From Planctomycetota bacterium (GTDB lineage Bacteria; Planctomycetota; PLA2; JAEUHO01), in NCBI GenBank assembly GCA_029259775.1, contig JAJDEN010000012.1, forward strand, positions 1-64,000: a DNA stretch of 64,000 nt, in the 5' to 3' direction. This document shows positions 24,486 through 34,400 of this stretch, one piece after another (the stretch's first letter is position 1; each line of letters starts with the position of its first letter). The translations under genes were made by a program, and so were the position numbers. The notes under the pieces were generated by a model that worked only from the letters and a program-made list of their open reading frames with translations, searched no databases and was not told the origin of the DNA.

Positions 24486-25580
24486 TCAGCGATCGAGTCC
24501 GCGCCGACGCTTCAGGTCCTTCGTGTTCTGACGGATGGACTTCGTGAAGGTCTTGAACTCACGCTTGCGCGCGGCCTGCTCACGCTTGTTCGTCTTGGAA
24601 CGCAAGTGGGCCAGCTCCCGCTGCAGCTTCTTCCACGATCCCAACCGCCCGGGGTCGAGCGTCCCGGCTTCGACGGCGGCTTGGACCGCGCAGCCGGGCT
24701 CATTGCCATGGCCACAGTCCGTGAACCGGCACTGCGTGAAGAGCGTCGTCAGATCGTCGAACGCCTCGTCGAGACCCTCGTCCGCATCCCAGAGCGCAAG
24801 CTCACGCATGCCGGGCGTGTCCACGAGCAGCGCGCCCGAGGGCAGCCGCAGAAGGCGCCGCGCCGTCGTCGTGTGCTGTCCGCGTTCGTCGCGCTCCCGG
24901 ATCACGTGCACGTACTGAAGGCTCTCACCGGCCAGGCGATTGACGAGCGTGGACTTGCCGACGCCGGACGAACCGACGAGCAGAACGGTGCTCCCCGGCG
25001 CGAGGTGCGCTTCGAGCTGCTCGGCACCCTGGCCGTGCAAGGCGCTGACCACCACGACGGGCACGCCGAGCGCGACGGGGCCGATCTCATCGAGCACAGC
25101 CTGCGGATCCTCGCAGAGGTCCGCCTTGTTGAGTACGAGCACGGGTTGGGCGCCGCTGTCCCAGATCGCAGCGAGGTAGCGCTCGAGCCGGCGTGGCTCG
25201 AGGTCGGAGTTGAGCGACGTCACGAGGAACGCGATGTCGACGTTGGTGGCGATGACCTGTGCCGTCGCTGTGCGCCCGGCTTCCTTGCGCACCAACGCGG
25301 TGCGGCGTGGCAGGACCGCGTGGATCACGGTCCGTCCTCCCTTGGTGACGGGACCGATCGCCACCCAGTCGCCGACGGCGGGCAGGGCCTCCTTGCCGTC
25401 GGCGTGGTGACGCAGGCGACCCGCCGCGTAGGCGCGCGTCTCGCCAGAGGTACAGACGACGGTGTAGCCGTCACGCTGCTCCTCGATGACCCGCGCGGGA
25501 GCCAGGTCTTCGTGAGGGGGCAGGGCTTGGAACGCGCCTTCGTGGCCGGCGTCCCAGCCCCAGTCTTCGAGCTGGATCAA
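24486..25580 (-). CDS. rsgA: Ribosome small subunit-dependent GTPase A
   Basis: Circularly permuted GTPase that helps late 30S maturation. An N-terminal OB fold (about 30-110) is followed by the G motifs in permuted order: NKAD (G4) near 150, GSSGVGKST (G1) near 197, DTPG (G3) near 247, then the zinc-binding region CRFTDCGHGNEPGC near 285-300 and a basic tail. I choose a TTG start at 25580: it has GGAG 7 nt upstream and gives 364 residues, the usual length. The in-frame extension further upstream has no ribosome binding site. It is preceded by about 260 bp without a gene. Confidence 0.93.
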   Translation of the reverse strand: MIQLEDWGWDAGHEGAFQALPPHEDLAPARVIEEQRDGYTVVCTSGETRAYAAGRLRHHADGKEALPAVGDWVAIGPVTKGGRTVIHAVLPRRTALVRKEAGRTATAQVIATNVDIAFLVTSLNSDLEPRRLERYLAAIWDSGAQPVLVLNKADLCEDPQAVLDEIGPVALGVPVVVVSALHGQGAEQLEAHLAPGSTVLLVGSSGVGKSTLVNRLAGESLQYVHVIRERDERGQHTTTARRLLRLPSGALLVDTPGMRELALWDADEGLDEAFDDLTTLFTQCRFTDCGHGNEPGCAVQAAVEAGTLDPGRLGSWKKLQRELAHLRSKTNKREQAARKREFKTFTKSIRQNTKDLKRRRGLDR

Positions 25581-25841
25581 AACAGATCTCCGAAAATGGA
25601 TGGGTTCCTGGGGGGAGGCGCGCTCGAGGCAACTCCGTCGTGAGCCCGTCCAGGCCGATGCGAGACGGAGCCATGACGAGGAATCGCGCCGGAGGCGTGC
25701 GACTGCACATCGAGGAGGCAATTCCAAGTCGGGGCCCGCCGTAGCGAGGGCATGGATGGGCGCAGCAGGAGGCTTCCTCGTACGCGCCGAGGGAACCGCC
25801 TCCGGGACGGAGTCGTTGGCTAGCGGCGCCGCGACGAATCG

Positions 25842-25901
25842 CTAGGCGGCGCAGCTGGAGGCGGGTCCGGTGCTACGGCTGATGACTTGCACTGCACTCA
25901 T
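25842..25901 (-). CDS. Tiny ORF (19 residues) with an ideal ribosome binding site
   Basis: ATG at 25901 follows AAGGAGG with a 6-nt spacer, the best Shine-Dalgarno sequence in this part of the window. The peptide is MSAVQVISRSTGPASSCAA. It lies between the terminator of the 26101-28041 gene and rsgA, about 260 nt ahead of the rsgA start on the same strand. The DNA upstream (25960-26030) is rich in inverted repeats such as GCGGCGAC / GTCGCCGC. It could be a leader peptide or a small protein. Nothing else is seen in 25581-25841. Confidence 0.35.
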   Translation of the reverse strand: MSAVQVISRSTGPASSCAA

Positions 25902-26041
25902 AGGTCGCCTCCTTCCTGCCCACGTGATGTTGGGATCGTGAGCACAGTACAGGACGCCGGACGGCGGCGACAGGTTCCGTTTCCAAGTCGCCGCGCCTGA
26001 GCGCGCCGCCGGCGCGGACCGGCCAAGCGCAAGAATGGAAA

Positions 26042-26066
26042 GGGGCCCCGCAGTTCGCGGAGCCCC
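26042..26066 (-). terminator. Intrinsic terminator of the 26101-28041 gene
   Basis: On the minus strand, GGGGCTCCGC / GCGGGGCCCC (one G-T pair) with loop GAACT, followed by TTTCCATTCTT. It lies 35-60 nt after the stop codon. Confidence 0.8.
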
Positions 26067-26100
26067 CACAGCCTGATCTGGCCTGCAACCACGCGAGAGG

Positions 26101-28041
26101 CTAGTCGTCGTCCTCGCTCGGATCGTCAGCATTGCCGTACACCAGCGCGTCGAGTACCAGGTCCCCGGTTACGGGATCAACCGTCACCTTGTAGCCCTGG
26201 CCGGGAGCTTCGCCGTCGTAGGTACTTGAGTTCTCGTCGTTCTCCAGGACGTGGACCAGCAACGGCACGACCCAGACCTCACGATCGTTGTTCTCGAGCT
26301 CCACTTCCCGGAGAAGGGCTCCTGCGACATCGTCCGAGGAGAACAGGACCGAGAGGTCAACGGAGTCCACTACGGTCGTGGTGTAGCCATCCACCGGCAT
26401 GGCAGCCGACCTGTCGGGCCAGGCCTCAGTTCCTGTCGTGGTGGCCGTCGCATCCCGGAGAACGAGACTAAGGCGGCAGTTCCCCGTATCCACATTCTTG
26501 AGGACGACCAGCGCGCGGCGACCATCCTGCGTATCCCAGGGATCCACAAGAGCAGCGGACATGCGGTCATCGTCGGCATCGCCGATCGACCAACGATCCA
26601 CGCGGTCGTAGCCATCCGACGCGACAGCCCCGAGGGGCCTATGCGCGACCCCGAGGAAGAAGGGCGGAGTCCCACACCAGTTGCCGAGATCAGGTGACAT
26701 CTGCCCGCCTAGCAGCTCGTTGCGCTCGCCGTCACCCGTCAGATCGCGAAGGCCGTTCCCGGAGCGGAAGCCGACGATGCGCTTCTCCTTGGGTGTGACC
26801 GGGGGCCCGGAGGGGTCTGGGGTAATCACGGGGGCGTTCCCGCCTGACTGCGGCGTGGGGTCCTGGGGCTCCTCCACCGGCGGATCCTGGGGCTCTTCGC
26901 AGGCATGACACTGTGTGATCTCGATCTTCGAGATGTAGTTGTGGATGGAAAGCTGAAGATCTTGACGCGAGCCCTGGTCTCCACTGCCGAGGCCGAGGAG
27001 GCTGCCCGTGTAGTCCCGGATCACGAACTCACCGTCAAAGAAGGTGTTGCACCACCACTGCTTCTTGCTGGGACAGGGCGCATCGGAGTCGACTACGACC
27101 GTTCGCTTGGGCACACTCGGAGGATCCTGCGGGTTGTCCGCCGGCGCGCTCTCAGTGTCGCCGTCTGTCTTCCAGTTCTTGTACGAGTCAGCAGAAGTCC
27201 ACCCGAACCCAAGCTCCATCCCGTCGGTCGTGCTGGTGCCATCGGACCCCGTGGATGCGGAGGTGCTCGCCTTCACACCGAACGTGAACGACTCCACGGT
27301 ACTCTGCGGCTTTTTGACCTCAATACTGTGACCACCTGCAGTCGACTTCCCGTCGATGAGCTGAAGCACGAACTTGAACTTCTGCAGGATCCACTTGTCT
27401 TCGCTGAAGTCGTTGTCCTGGATGGAGTCGAAGTCCTTCGCGACGTAGGTGTACCCGTAGTCCCATACGTTCTCGATTCGCACCTGATCCGCGCGCACCG
27501 TCGTGGACGCCGTAACGGTGACTTGCCCCTGACCTAGGTAGCGAATTTTCCACTCGACGACGTCGCCGTCCTCGGCCTCCATCTTCACGACGAGGAACAG
27601 ACTGGCCCGGATTCCGACAAGGCGAACGATCATGTAGCTGTCGTTGCCGATGTCGTCCGTGTCGCCACCCGAGGCCGCAACGCCCTCCACTGCATGGCTC
27701 TCGGTGATCAACGGCACCGACGTCTTCAGCTTGGGGAAGGTCGAGAGGGCGTGATACGGCCCGCTGGCGGCGCTGATGGAGTCGTTGAACTTGCGCCAGC
27801 TCTGCGTTCCCGACGTCACGGCCGTAGGACCGCACGAGGTCACGGGGGCAGTGTCCGGGATCACCGCTCGAAAGGCATCCACTAGATCCTCGATCGCCTG
27901 GCTGTCGACCGCCGGATAGGTCTCACCTTCGGTCGCGTGTGCGACGGGAAGCGCGATGGCCACGGCGAGTACGACAGGGATGCCGAACCATCGCACGACT
28001 GTCTGGAGCGTTCCGCGCCGCGTCGTCTCGGTTCCACTCAT
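26101..28041 (-). CDS. Large exported protein of unknown function
   Basis: The 646-residue protein starts at the ATG at 28041, which has AGGAGG at 6 nt; an upstream in-frame start (28059) lacks one. A membrane/signal segment is near residues 20-37 (WFGIPVVLAVAIALPVAHA). The central region is beta-rich with paired cysteines (DAPCPSKKQWWC, QCHACEEP). A Pro/Glu linker (EEPQDPPVEEPQDPTPQ) leads to a C-terminal beta domain and a very acidic end (DPSEDDD). No known domain is recognised. Codon third positions are less GC-biased than in most of the window. The following gene upstream (28221-30371) shares this composition. Confidence 0.8.
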   Translation of the reverse strand: MSGTETTRRGTLQTVVRWFGIPVVLAVAIALPVAHATEGETYPAVDSQAIEDLVDAFRAVIPDTAPVTSCGPTAVTSGTQSWRKFNDSISAASGPYHALSTFPKLKTSVPLITESHAVEGVAASGGDTDDIGNDSYMIVRLVGIRASLFLVVKMEAEDGDVVEWKIRYLGQGQVTVTASTTVRADQVRIENVWDYGYTYVAKDFDSIQDNDFSEDKWILQKFKFVLQLIDGKSTAGGHSIEVKKPQSTVESFTFGVKASTSASTGSDGTSTTDGMELGFGWTSADSYKNWKTDGDTESAPADNPQDPPSVPKRTVVVDSDAPCPSKKQWWCNTFFDGEFVIRDYTGSLLGLGSGDQGSRQDLQLSIHNYISKIEITQCHACEEPQDPPVEEPQDPTPQSGGNAPVITPDPSGPPVTPKEKRIVGFRSGNGLRDLTGDGERNELLGGQMSPDLGNWCGTPPFFLGVAHRPLGAVASDGYDRVDRWSIGDADDDRMSAALVDPWDTQDGRRALVVLKNVDTGNCRLSLVLRDATATTTGTEAWPDRSAAMPVDGYTTTVVDSVDLSVLFSSDDVAGALLREVELENNDREVWVVPLLVHVLENDENSSTYDGEAPGQGYKVTVDPVTGDLVLDALVYGNADDPSEDDD

Positions 28042-28220
28042 CAAAGTCCTCCTGCGCATGTGCCGGGGAGGGGCAAGAACTGCCCCTTCAGGGCCCAGAC
28101 GTCTGGCGTACCACGTTCCGCAGCAGAGTGCGGTAGCCAGGGCCTATCTTCGTGGGGCCAGGGCGGGCTCCTCTGAGATTGGGCAGAGGTACGCCTGAGC
28201 GAGGGCCGGCTAGGCCGAAT

Positions 28221-30371
28221 CTACTTTCCGCTGCCCTGCTTGTGCACAGACACCGCCCGCATCCCGAACGAAGGCATGGTCACCGGGGTGTAGGCGTTGC
28301 GGCCTGTCGCACCATCCACGGTGGGGGGGATCGTCTCCCCCTTCGCATTCTGGACAACGAGTGACGACTCCGTGGGGGAGTAGATCCCGGCCCGCTCCCC
28401 AGGCAACATCCCAAGTCGGAATCGGCCATGCGAGTCGGTCTTCCACATGCGGCCCAGTTGTAGTTCGCCTCGTTCGAGCGAGTCGACGCCGATCAACCAG
28501 AGCTTGAAGTCGACGGCGGGTTTGCCGGACGACTCAAACACTTCGACGACGAGCGCCGCGAGGTGCTCGGGTCGAACCTGCACGCGCACTTGTCCCGCCT
28601 TGATAGGCACGATGGCCATGAGGCCACCGGGCCACATGATGGTGAGCTCCGTCGGATCGCCGGCGGCCGCAAGGGTGACGCGGCCTTGATCGTCCAGGAA
28701 CCCCACATCGTGTGGCAGGCGCCCGTGACTCCGCTGGAGACTGAAGTAATGGGAGCGCGTCGTTCGCACCATCATGGCCGCTTGGTCGTACTTGACCGCC
28801 ACGGTCGCCTTGTCTTGCCAGAGTCTCCCCATCCACTGGTGGATCGCGAATCGCTCCTGCCAGCCGGAGCGGTGGCCGATCACCGCAGCAAGCACCAGCG
28901 GAGGAATCGGGCTCGCGTCGTCTGCACCGCGTTCCGCCACGACTTCGTACTTATGAGGGGACGTCTGTGCAAGGAGTAGATCAATGACGGCGTCTCGCCC
29001 GGAGACGTCGACGCTGACGGGCAGCGAGGCTGCTGTGTTCGTCCGGCCGCTGACCACGTAGGAGCCGGGCAAGAGGTGGAGCGTGCTCGTGATCGGCTTG
29101 CCGGCGTCTTCGATCGTAACGAAGGCCGGTAGGCTCTCTGGATACCTCATCAGCGCTCGGGCTGCGTTGCTCGTTCCGACCAGGGCCGACAGCGAGTTCT
29201 TCAACTTCTTGTCGGGGATGAACTCGTGCCACGCGATCGTCAGTCCCTTGCCGGCCCGAGGAACATCGGACGTCGCGACGATTCGTGCCGGGACGAGTCG
29301 GAAGGCGGGGATCAAGGCTCGTTGCTCTGCTTCTCGCACCTCGATCGCCGGCAGCCGCGGCGGGATCCAAGCAGGGCCATCCTCGACCTGGACCTCGAAC
29401 TTCGCGCCCACGATCGTGCCAAACGTCACGCGCCCGCTCGGATCCGTCACGACCCGTAGCGTGCCGTGATGCGCCAATCCCCCGACGCCGTGAGGCACGA
29501 TGCTCAACTTCACGGGGGAACTGATGTCGCCGCCCTGCGGATCCAGCCGCAGCGTGACCCGTGCAGGCTTGAGTTCGAACGGAGCGGTCACCTTGCCGCC
29601 CCGCCGCAAGGCGATCGACCGCCAGGGCGTGGCGTAGCCGGCGTGCATCACGGAGATCTTCGCCTCGACGTCCCCATGAGCGGATGGATCCCTGCTCACC
29701 AGGACGCGATCGCCGGGTCGGACGATCTGAATGACTCCCGCGGCCCCGACGCGCACCGCGATCTTCATTTCGTCACGCGCGGCAATGTCGTCGCTCTTCA
29801 CATCGATTACGCAGGTCGACTCTGCCGTGCCTAGCGCCGGCGCCAATCGAACCTTGATCTGCCGGCCAACGACATCGTCGTACGGCCGCCGAAAGCGGGA
29901 TGCCAAGTAGCCCTCGGACTTGATCTCGAATCGAACGACGGCGCCACGAGGCAGCTTCCGAAACGTCGCAATGCCCTTGCCGTCCGCAGTCTCGTTTGTA
30001 TAGAGCTCGACCTTGCTCGAAGGGCCACCCTCAAATGGAACAAAGCTGACGAACACGGTCGCACCCACGACCGGGCGGCTCGACGCGGCATCGACTACCT
30101 CGACGCTGCATCCCGCACCGAGTTCGATGCGCAGATTGCCTACAACGACATCGCCATCCTTGACGATGGGGCCGCCTGGGGCCGGGGCGCCGGGCGGTCG
30201 CCCGAGCTGTACCTGACGGTCGCGCTCATGCGATCGGTCGCGCGTATCGCGCCCCTCACGATCGGTCGATTGGTCCTGGCTCGCCCAAAGGAGGACCATG
30301 CCGGCGCAGGCGAGGCCCAGTGTGAGCCATAGGGTGCGGGAGCGGAGGAGCGACCCAACTACGCTCGTCAC
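28221..30371 (-). CDS. Membrane-anchored protein with repeated carboxypeptidase-regulatory-like (Ig) domains
   Basis: The 716-residue product has one N-terminal membrane anchor (about 13-30), a charged Asp/Arg linker, and several beta-sandwich repeats typical of carboxypeptidase regulatory-like or SdrD-B-like modules: CSVEVVDAASSRPVVGATVFV, ATFRKLPRGAVVRFEIKSEGY, LVVEVFESSGKPAVDFKLWL, GRFRLGMLPGERAG. Such domains are usually structural or ligand-binding. The GTG start at 30371 has AAGGAGG 9 nt upstream. It is divergent from the response-regulator-like gene at 30592 and shares its relaxed codon bias; a regulatory relation is possible but unproven. Confidence 0.8.
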   Translation of the reverse strand: MTSVVGSLLRSRTLWLTLGLACAGMVLLWASQDQSTDREGRDTRDRSHERDRQVQLGRPPGAPAPGGPIVKDGDVVVGNLRIELGAGCSVEVVDAASSRPVVGATVFVSFVPFEGGPSSKVELYTNETADGKGIATFRKLPRGAVVRFEIKSEGYLASRFRRPYDDVVGRQIKVRLAPALGTAESTCVIDVKSDDIAARDEMKIAVRVGAAGVIQIVRPGDRVLVSRDPSAHGDVEAKISVMHAGYATPWRSIALRRGGKVTAPFELKPARVTLRLDPQGGDISSPVKLSIVPHGVGGLAHHGTLRVVTDPSGRVTFGTIVGAKFEVQVEDGPAWIPPRLPAIEVREAEQRALIPAFRLVPARIVATSDVPRAGKGLTIAWHEFIPDKKLKNSLSALVGTSNAARALMRYPESLPAFVTIEDAGKPITSTLHLLPGSYVVSGRTNTAASLPVSVDVSGRDAVIDLLLAQTSPHKYEVVAERGADDASPIPPLVLAAVIGHRSGWQERFAIHQWMGRLWQDKATVAVKYDQAAMMVRTTRSHYFSLQRSHGRLPHDVGFLDDQGRVTLAAAGDPTELTIMWPGGLMAIVPIKAGQVRVQVRPEHLAALVVEVFESSGKPAVDFKLWLIGVDSLERGELQLGRMWKTDSHGRFRLGMLPGERAGIYSPTESSLVVQNAKGETIPPTVDGATGRNAYTPVTMPSFGMRAVSVHKQGSGK

Positions 30372-30550
30372 GACGCTTTCCTCCTTCTCAAGAGAGCCGG
30401 CGCCGATTGGCCACCGGCGAGGTCACCCCACTCCTGCCACCACAGGAGCGCCCACGCTAGCACGACTGTCAGCAGCGGTTCCCGGGGCAGACGGCCCCCG
30501 CGCGTCCGCACTGAGACTCGGCTGAGACATCCATGAGGCCCGGAGTCACG

Positions 30551-30556
30551 TATACT
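30551..30556 (+). promoter_or_regulatory. Likely -10 element of the response-regulator-like gene
   Basis: TATACT, one mismatch from TATAAT, lies 35 nt before the proposed GTG at 30592. No clear -35 hexamer is seen at 17 nt, so an activator may be needed. Confidence 0.35.
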
Positions 30557-30591
30557 TCGTGTATGTACCGCATTCGGGGGAATGGAGTGCC

Positions 30592-31305
30592 GTGGAACAA
30601 GTACGTCTCAGCCTGCTCTTGGTTGCAAGCCAAGCCGCTCTACGCGGAAGACTCTCAGATCAGTTGGCGAGTCGCGGGGATGTCGAGAGGGTCCACGCGG
30701 TTTCGACACTAGGCGACGCCGTCGACCTCTCGTCCTCCGCGAGCTTCGACCTCTCCGTGTATGTCATCGACGACTTCGACATCGTTAGCGCTCAGAGATT
30801 CTGTGAGTGGTCCCGCAGCACATGGCGCTCGGATCTCACAAGATGCGTCGTCGTCTCCCCTCTTGAACTCAAGAACTCTTGGTCATCTCTGTACGCCGCC
30901 GGTTCGGACGCATGCATCTCATTGACAGGCGACCTCATGGGAGAGTTGGGCTGCCAAGTCGTCGCCGGATGTTCTGCGCGGTCAGCAGAGTGCGGCGTCG
31001 TTGACGGTCCTGAAGGCTTGGAACTGTCCGCGGGAGGCATGTCCGTCCGCCTCAAGGGCCGAGAACTCCAACTCACGCCGTCTCAATTTCGCGTTCTCTC
31101 GCATCTCGCCCGCAATCACAACCGGATCGTGCCGAAGCAGGAGTTGGCGGCGCTCGCCCGACTCGAACCTGAGGCTTCGGCCGGGAGCGACGGGGCGCTC
31201 TATGAGTGCCTGTCGCAGATCCGCAAGAAGCTCGGCTCTCAGCGCGATCTCCTCCTCACGATTCGGGGGCATGGGTATCGACTTGCCTCTCGAGTCGAGT
31301 CGTAG
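30592..31305 (+). CDS. OmpR/PhoB-type winged-helix regulator with a degenerate receiver domain
   Basis: The 237 residues (GTG start with GGAG close upstream) comprise an N-terminal receiver-like fold (about 1-110) and a C-terminal OmpR/PhoB winged helix (about 145-235: LTPSQFRVLSHLARNHNRIVPKQELAAL ... LYECLSQIRKKL ... TIRGHGYRLA). The receiver is atypical: the expected phospho-acceptor region reads VYVIDDFDIV, out of register with the usual LLD-x-x-LP, and the invariant K/T positions are not obvious. It may work without phosphorylation. No histidine kinase lies nearby. Codon bias is relaxed compared with neighbours. Confidence 0.75.
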   Translation: MEQVRLSLLLVASQAALRGRLSDQLASRGDVERVHAVSTLGDAVDLSSSASFDLSVYVIDDFDIVSAQRFCEWSRSTWRSDLTRCVVVSPLELKNSWSSLYAAGSDACISLTGDLMGELGCQVVAGCSARSAECGVVDGPEGLELSAGGMSVRLKGRELQLTPSQFRVLSHLARNHNRIVPKQELAALARLEPEASAGSDGALYECLSQIRKKLGSQRDLLLTIRGHGYRLASRVES

Positions 31306-31357
31306 ACGTGCTGGGGACCGCCAACCGTCGGCTCTACGCACGGGGCTGCCTAGGGGA

Positions 31358-31392
31358 TTGACGCTAGGCTTCTGTACGCATATTGTTCGCAT
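31358..31392 (+). promoter_or_regulatory. dnaE2 promoter overlapped by the candidate SOS operator
   Basis: TTGACG (31358-31363), exactly 17 bp, then TATTGT (31381-31386) form a sigma70-type promoter. The motif TGTACGCATATTGTTCGCAT (31373-31392) covers the -10 element and shares TGTnCGCATnTTGTnnGC with the site ahead of dinB, so a repressor there would occlude RNA polymerase. Confidence 0.6.
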
Positions 31393-31422
31393 TGGCAGGA
31401 GGGGTCCAGACCGCGAGACCCT

Positions 31423-34400
31423 ATGTCCAACTCCGCCAGCAGACCGCCCACGCCATCACCTCGAAACCCCAAGAAACGGGCCGTTCGGGAGCATTTCGTG
31501 CACCTCGACGTGCACTCGGCCTACTCCCTGCTGGCCGGGGCGAGCTCCATCGAGTCGCTCGTCGCCCGGGCTTCGGCCCAGGGCCACGCCGCCCTCGCAC
31601 TCACCGACACCGACGGCGCCTACGGCCTGCCGCTCTTCCAGGCCTGCTGCGACGCGGTCGAGATGCAGGCCATCCACGGCGCGGAGATCCACGACCCGCA
31701 CCTGGAAGGGGAGCGCGCGATCGTCCTGGCCCAAGGCGATACGGGCTACCGCAGCCTCTGCCGCCTGCTCACCCGCCGTCGGCTGGATGAGCGCTTCTCG
31801 CTGATCGACGACCTACCGCAGCACGCCGAAGGGCTGATCGTGCTCACACCCTCCCCCACGCTGCTCCGGCAGTGGGCCGAGGACCTCGCACCCGACGCGC
31901 TCTACGCCGAGGTCATCGCGTCCGCTCCCGAAACCGCGCGCCGTCACCTGCTCGAGACGGCGCGCGGCGTCGAGCGGCCGCTCGCGGGAACGCATCGCGT
32001 GTTCTTCGACCACAAGCGCCGCCACGGGCTGCACCGCATGCTGCTCGCCATCGGGCAGCTGAAGTTCCTGCGCGAGATCCAACCCGGCGGCGTCGATCGT
32101 CACGGCCGGCCGCTCGACGTGGCGCCCCCCGAAGCGTTCATCGCCTCCCCGGCAGAAGCCGCACGCGCCTTCCGCGACATCCCAGGGGCCGCCCGCGCGA
32201 CGGTCGAGATCGCCGAACGCTGCACGTACCGCTTCCGCAAACCCAAGCGACCACGCCTGCCGGCGCTCGACCCCGCCATGCTGGGCGAGACCGAGACGAG
32301 CATCACCACCGATGCGGCGTACGCACGCCTCGCCCACCTCTGCCTCGAGGGTGTGACGAAGCGCTACGGACGCATCCGGCCCGACGTGTTCGCGCGCTTG
32401 GAGCGCGAGCTGCGCGTGATCCAGATGCGCGGCTTCTCGGACTACTTCCTCATCGTGCACGGCCTTGCGGAATTCGCGCGCGCACGCGGCATCCCCGCGG
32501 TGGGGCGCGGCTCGGCCGCCAACTCGATCGTCGCGTACGCGCTCGGCATCACGTCCGTCGATCCGCTGCGCTTCGACCTGCCGTTCGAGCGTTTCCTCTC
32601 GCCGGCGCGGCGGGACTGCCCGGACATCGATCTGGACCTCGACTGGCGCGGCCGCGACACCGTCATCGAGCACGCCTACGATACGTACGGCGACGAGCGC
32701 GTGGCGATGATCTCCACGCACATCACCTTCCAAGCGCGCTCGGCCGTGCGCGAGGCGGCCAAGACGCTGGGCCTGCCGCCGCCGGAAGTGAGCAAGCTCG
32801 TGAAGCACCTGCCGTGGCGACTGGCGGGCGAGCTCGACTTCCGCCGCTTGCCGCCCGAGCTGGCGGGCATTCCCGTGCATGAGAAGCCGTGGAGCAGCCT
32901 GCTGCGCGCAGCCCAAGCGCTGCACGGCCTGCCGCGGCATCTTTCGATCCACGTGGGGGGGATCGTCATCGGCGACGGCCGCCTCGACGACTCGCTGCCG
33001 CTCGAGCGCTCGGCCAAGGGCTTGGTCGTCACGCAGTACGACATGCACGGCGTCGAAGACACGGGCCTCGTGAAGATCGATCTGCTCGGCAACCGCGGGC
33101 TGGCGGTGATCGCCGACGTCGTGCGCGACGCGCGCGCCTTCCACGATCACGCACTCGATCTCGATACCGTGCCCGAGGACGACGAGGCCGCCGGCAAGCT
33201 CCTGCGCGAAGGTCGCACGCTGGGCTGCTTCCAGGTCGAGTCGCCCGCCATGCGCAACCTCGTCGTGCGCATGGACGCCCACTCGCAGGAAGACGCGATG
33301 ATCGCGCTCTCCCTCGTACGTCCCGGACCGTCGAGCTCGGGCATGAAGGACGCCTACATCCGTCGGCGCCGTGGCGAGGAGGAGACGCCCGCGCTCCATC
33401 CCGCGATCGACGCGCTCTTCACCTCGACCTACGGCGTGATGCTCTATCAGGAAGACACACTGCGCGCGGCCTCGGCCGTCGCCGGCTTCGACCTGGCGCA
33501 GGCCGATCTCCTCAGGCGCGCACTCGGCAAGAAGCGCGCGCCCGAGGACCTGCCCGAGCTGGAGAAGGCCTTCCGCGGCGGTGCCCGCGAACGCAACGTG
33601 CCCCAGCACGTGATCGACACTGTGTGGGACGACATCCGGCGCTTCTCCGCGTACGCCTACAACAAGGCCCACGCCGCGACCTACAGCCGCATCTCCTGGC
33701 AGGGCCTCTACTTGAAGTCGCGCTACCCGGCGGAGTTCCTCGCAGCGGTGCTGCGCAACCGCGGCGGCTTCTACGCACCACGCGCCTACGTCGAGGAGGC
33801 CCGCCGGCTCGGCTGTCGCATCGAGCTGCCGTGTGTCAACCGCTCCGATGTCGGCGCGCTCGGGCGCCTCGGTGTCCTGCGCCTGGGGCTCGACCAGATC
33901 AAGAGCCTGCGCCAAGGCACGCCCGAGGCGGTGGTACGGATCCGCGAGGCCCAGGGGCCGTACCTCTCGCCGACCGATCTGCTGCTGCGCACCGACGTCG
34001 AGAAAGCCGAGGTCGAGCGCCTCGTGCTGGCCGGCGCACTCGACGTCTTCGACCGTCCTCGCGGCGAGTTGCTGTGGCTCCTGACGCTCGACTTCAAGCG
34101 CTACGTGCGCGCGCGCACGGAGCGGCGCGAACGTTCCTCGCTCTTTGGCCCATCGTCGATGTTGCCGCCGCCCCGACGCATCCCCGTGCCGCCCAGCTAC
34201 CGCACCGAGGAGTTGCTCGCCATGGAGGTCGAAGCGCTCGGGCTGACCGCCACCTGCCATCCGCAGGAGTTGTGGGCCGAGGCGGCGAAGGAGGCGGGGG
34301 CGATCCCGACGACCGATCTTCAAGGCCGGGTCGGGCGCAAGGTCAAGGTGGCCGGCTGGATCGTGACGGACCGGCGCGTGCGTGTACGCCCGAAGGCGGG

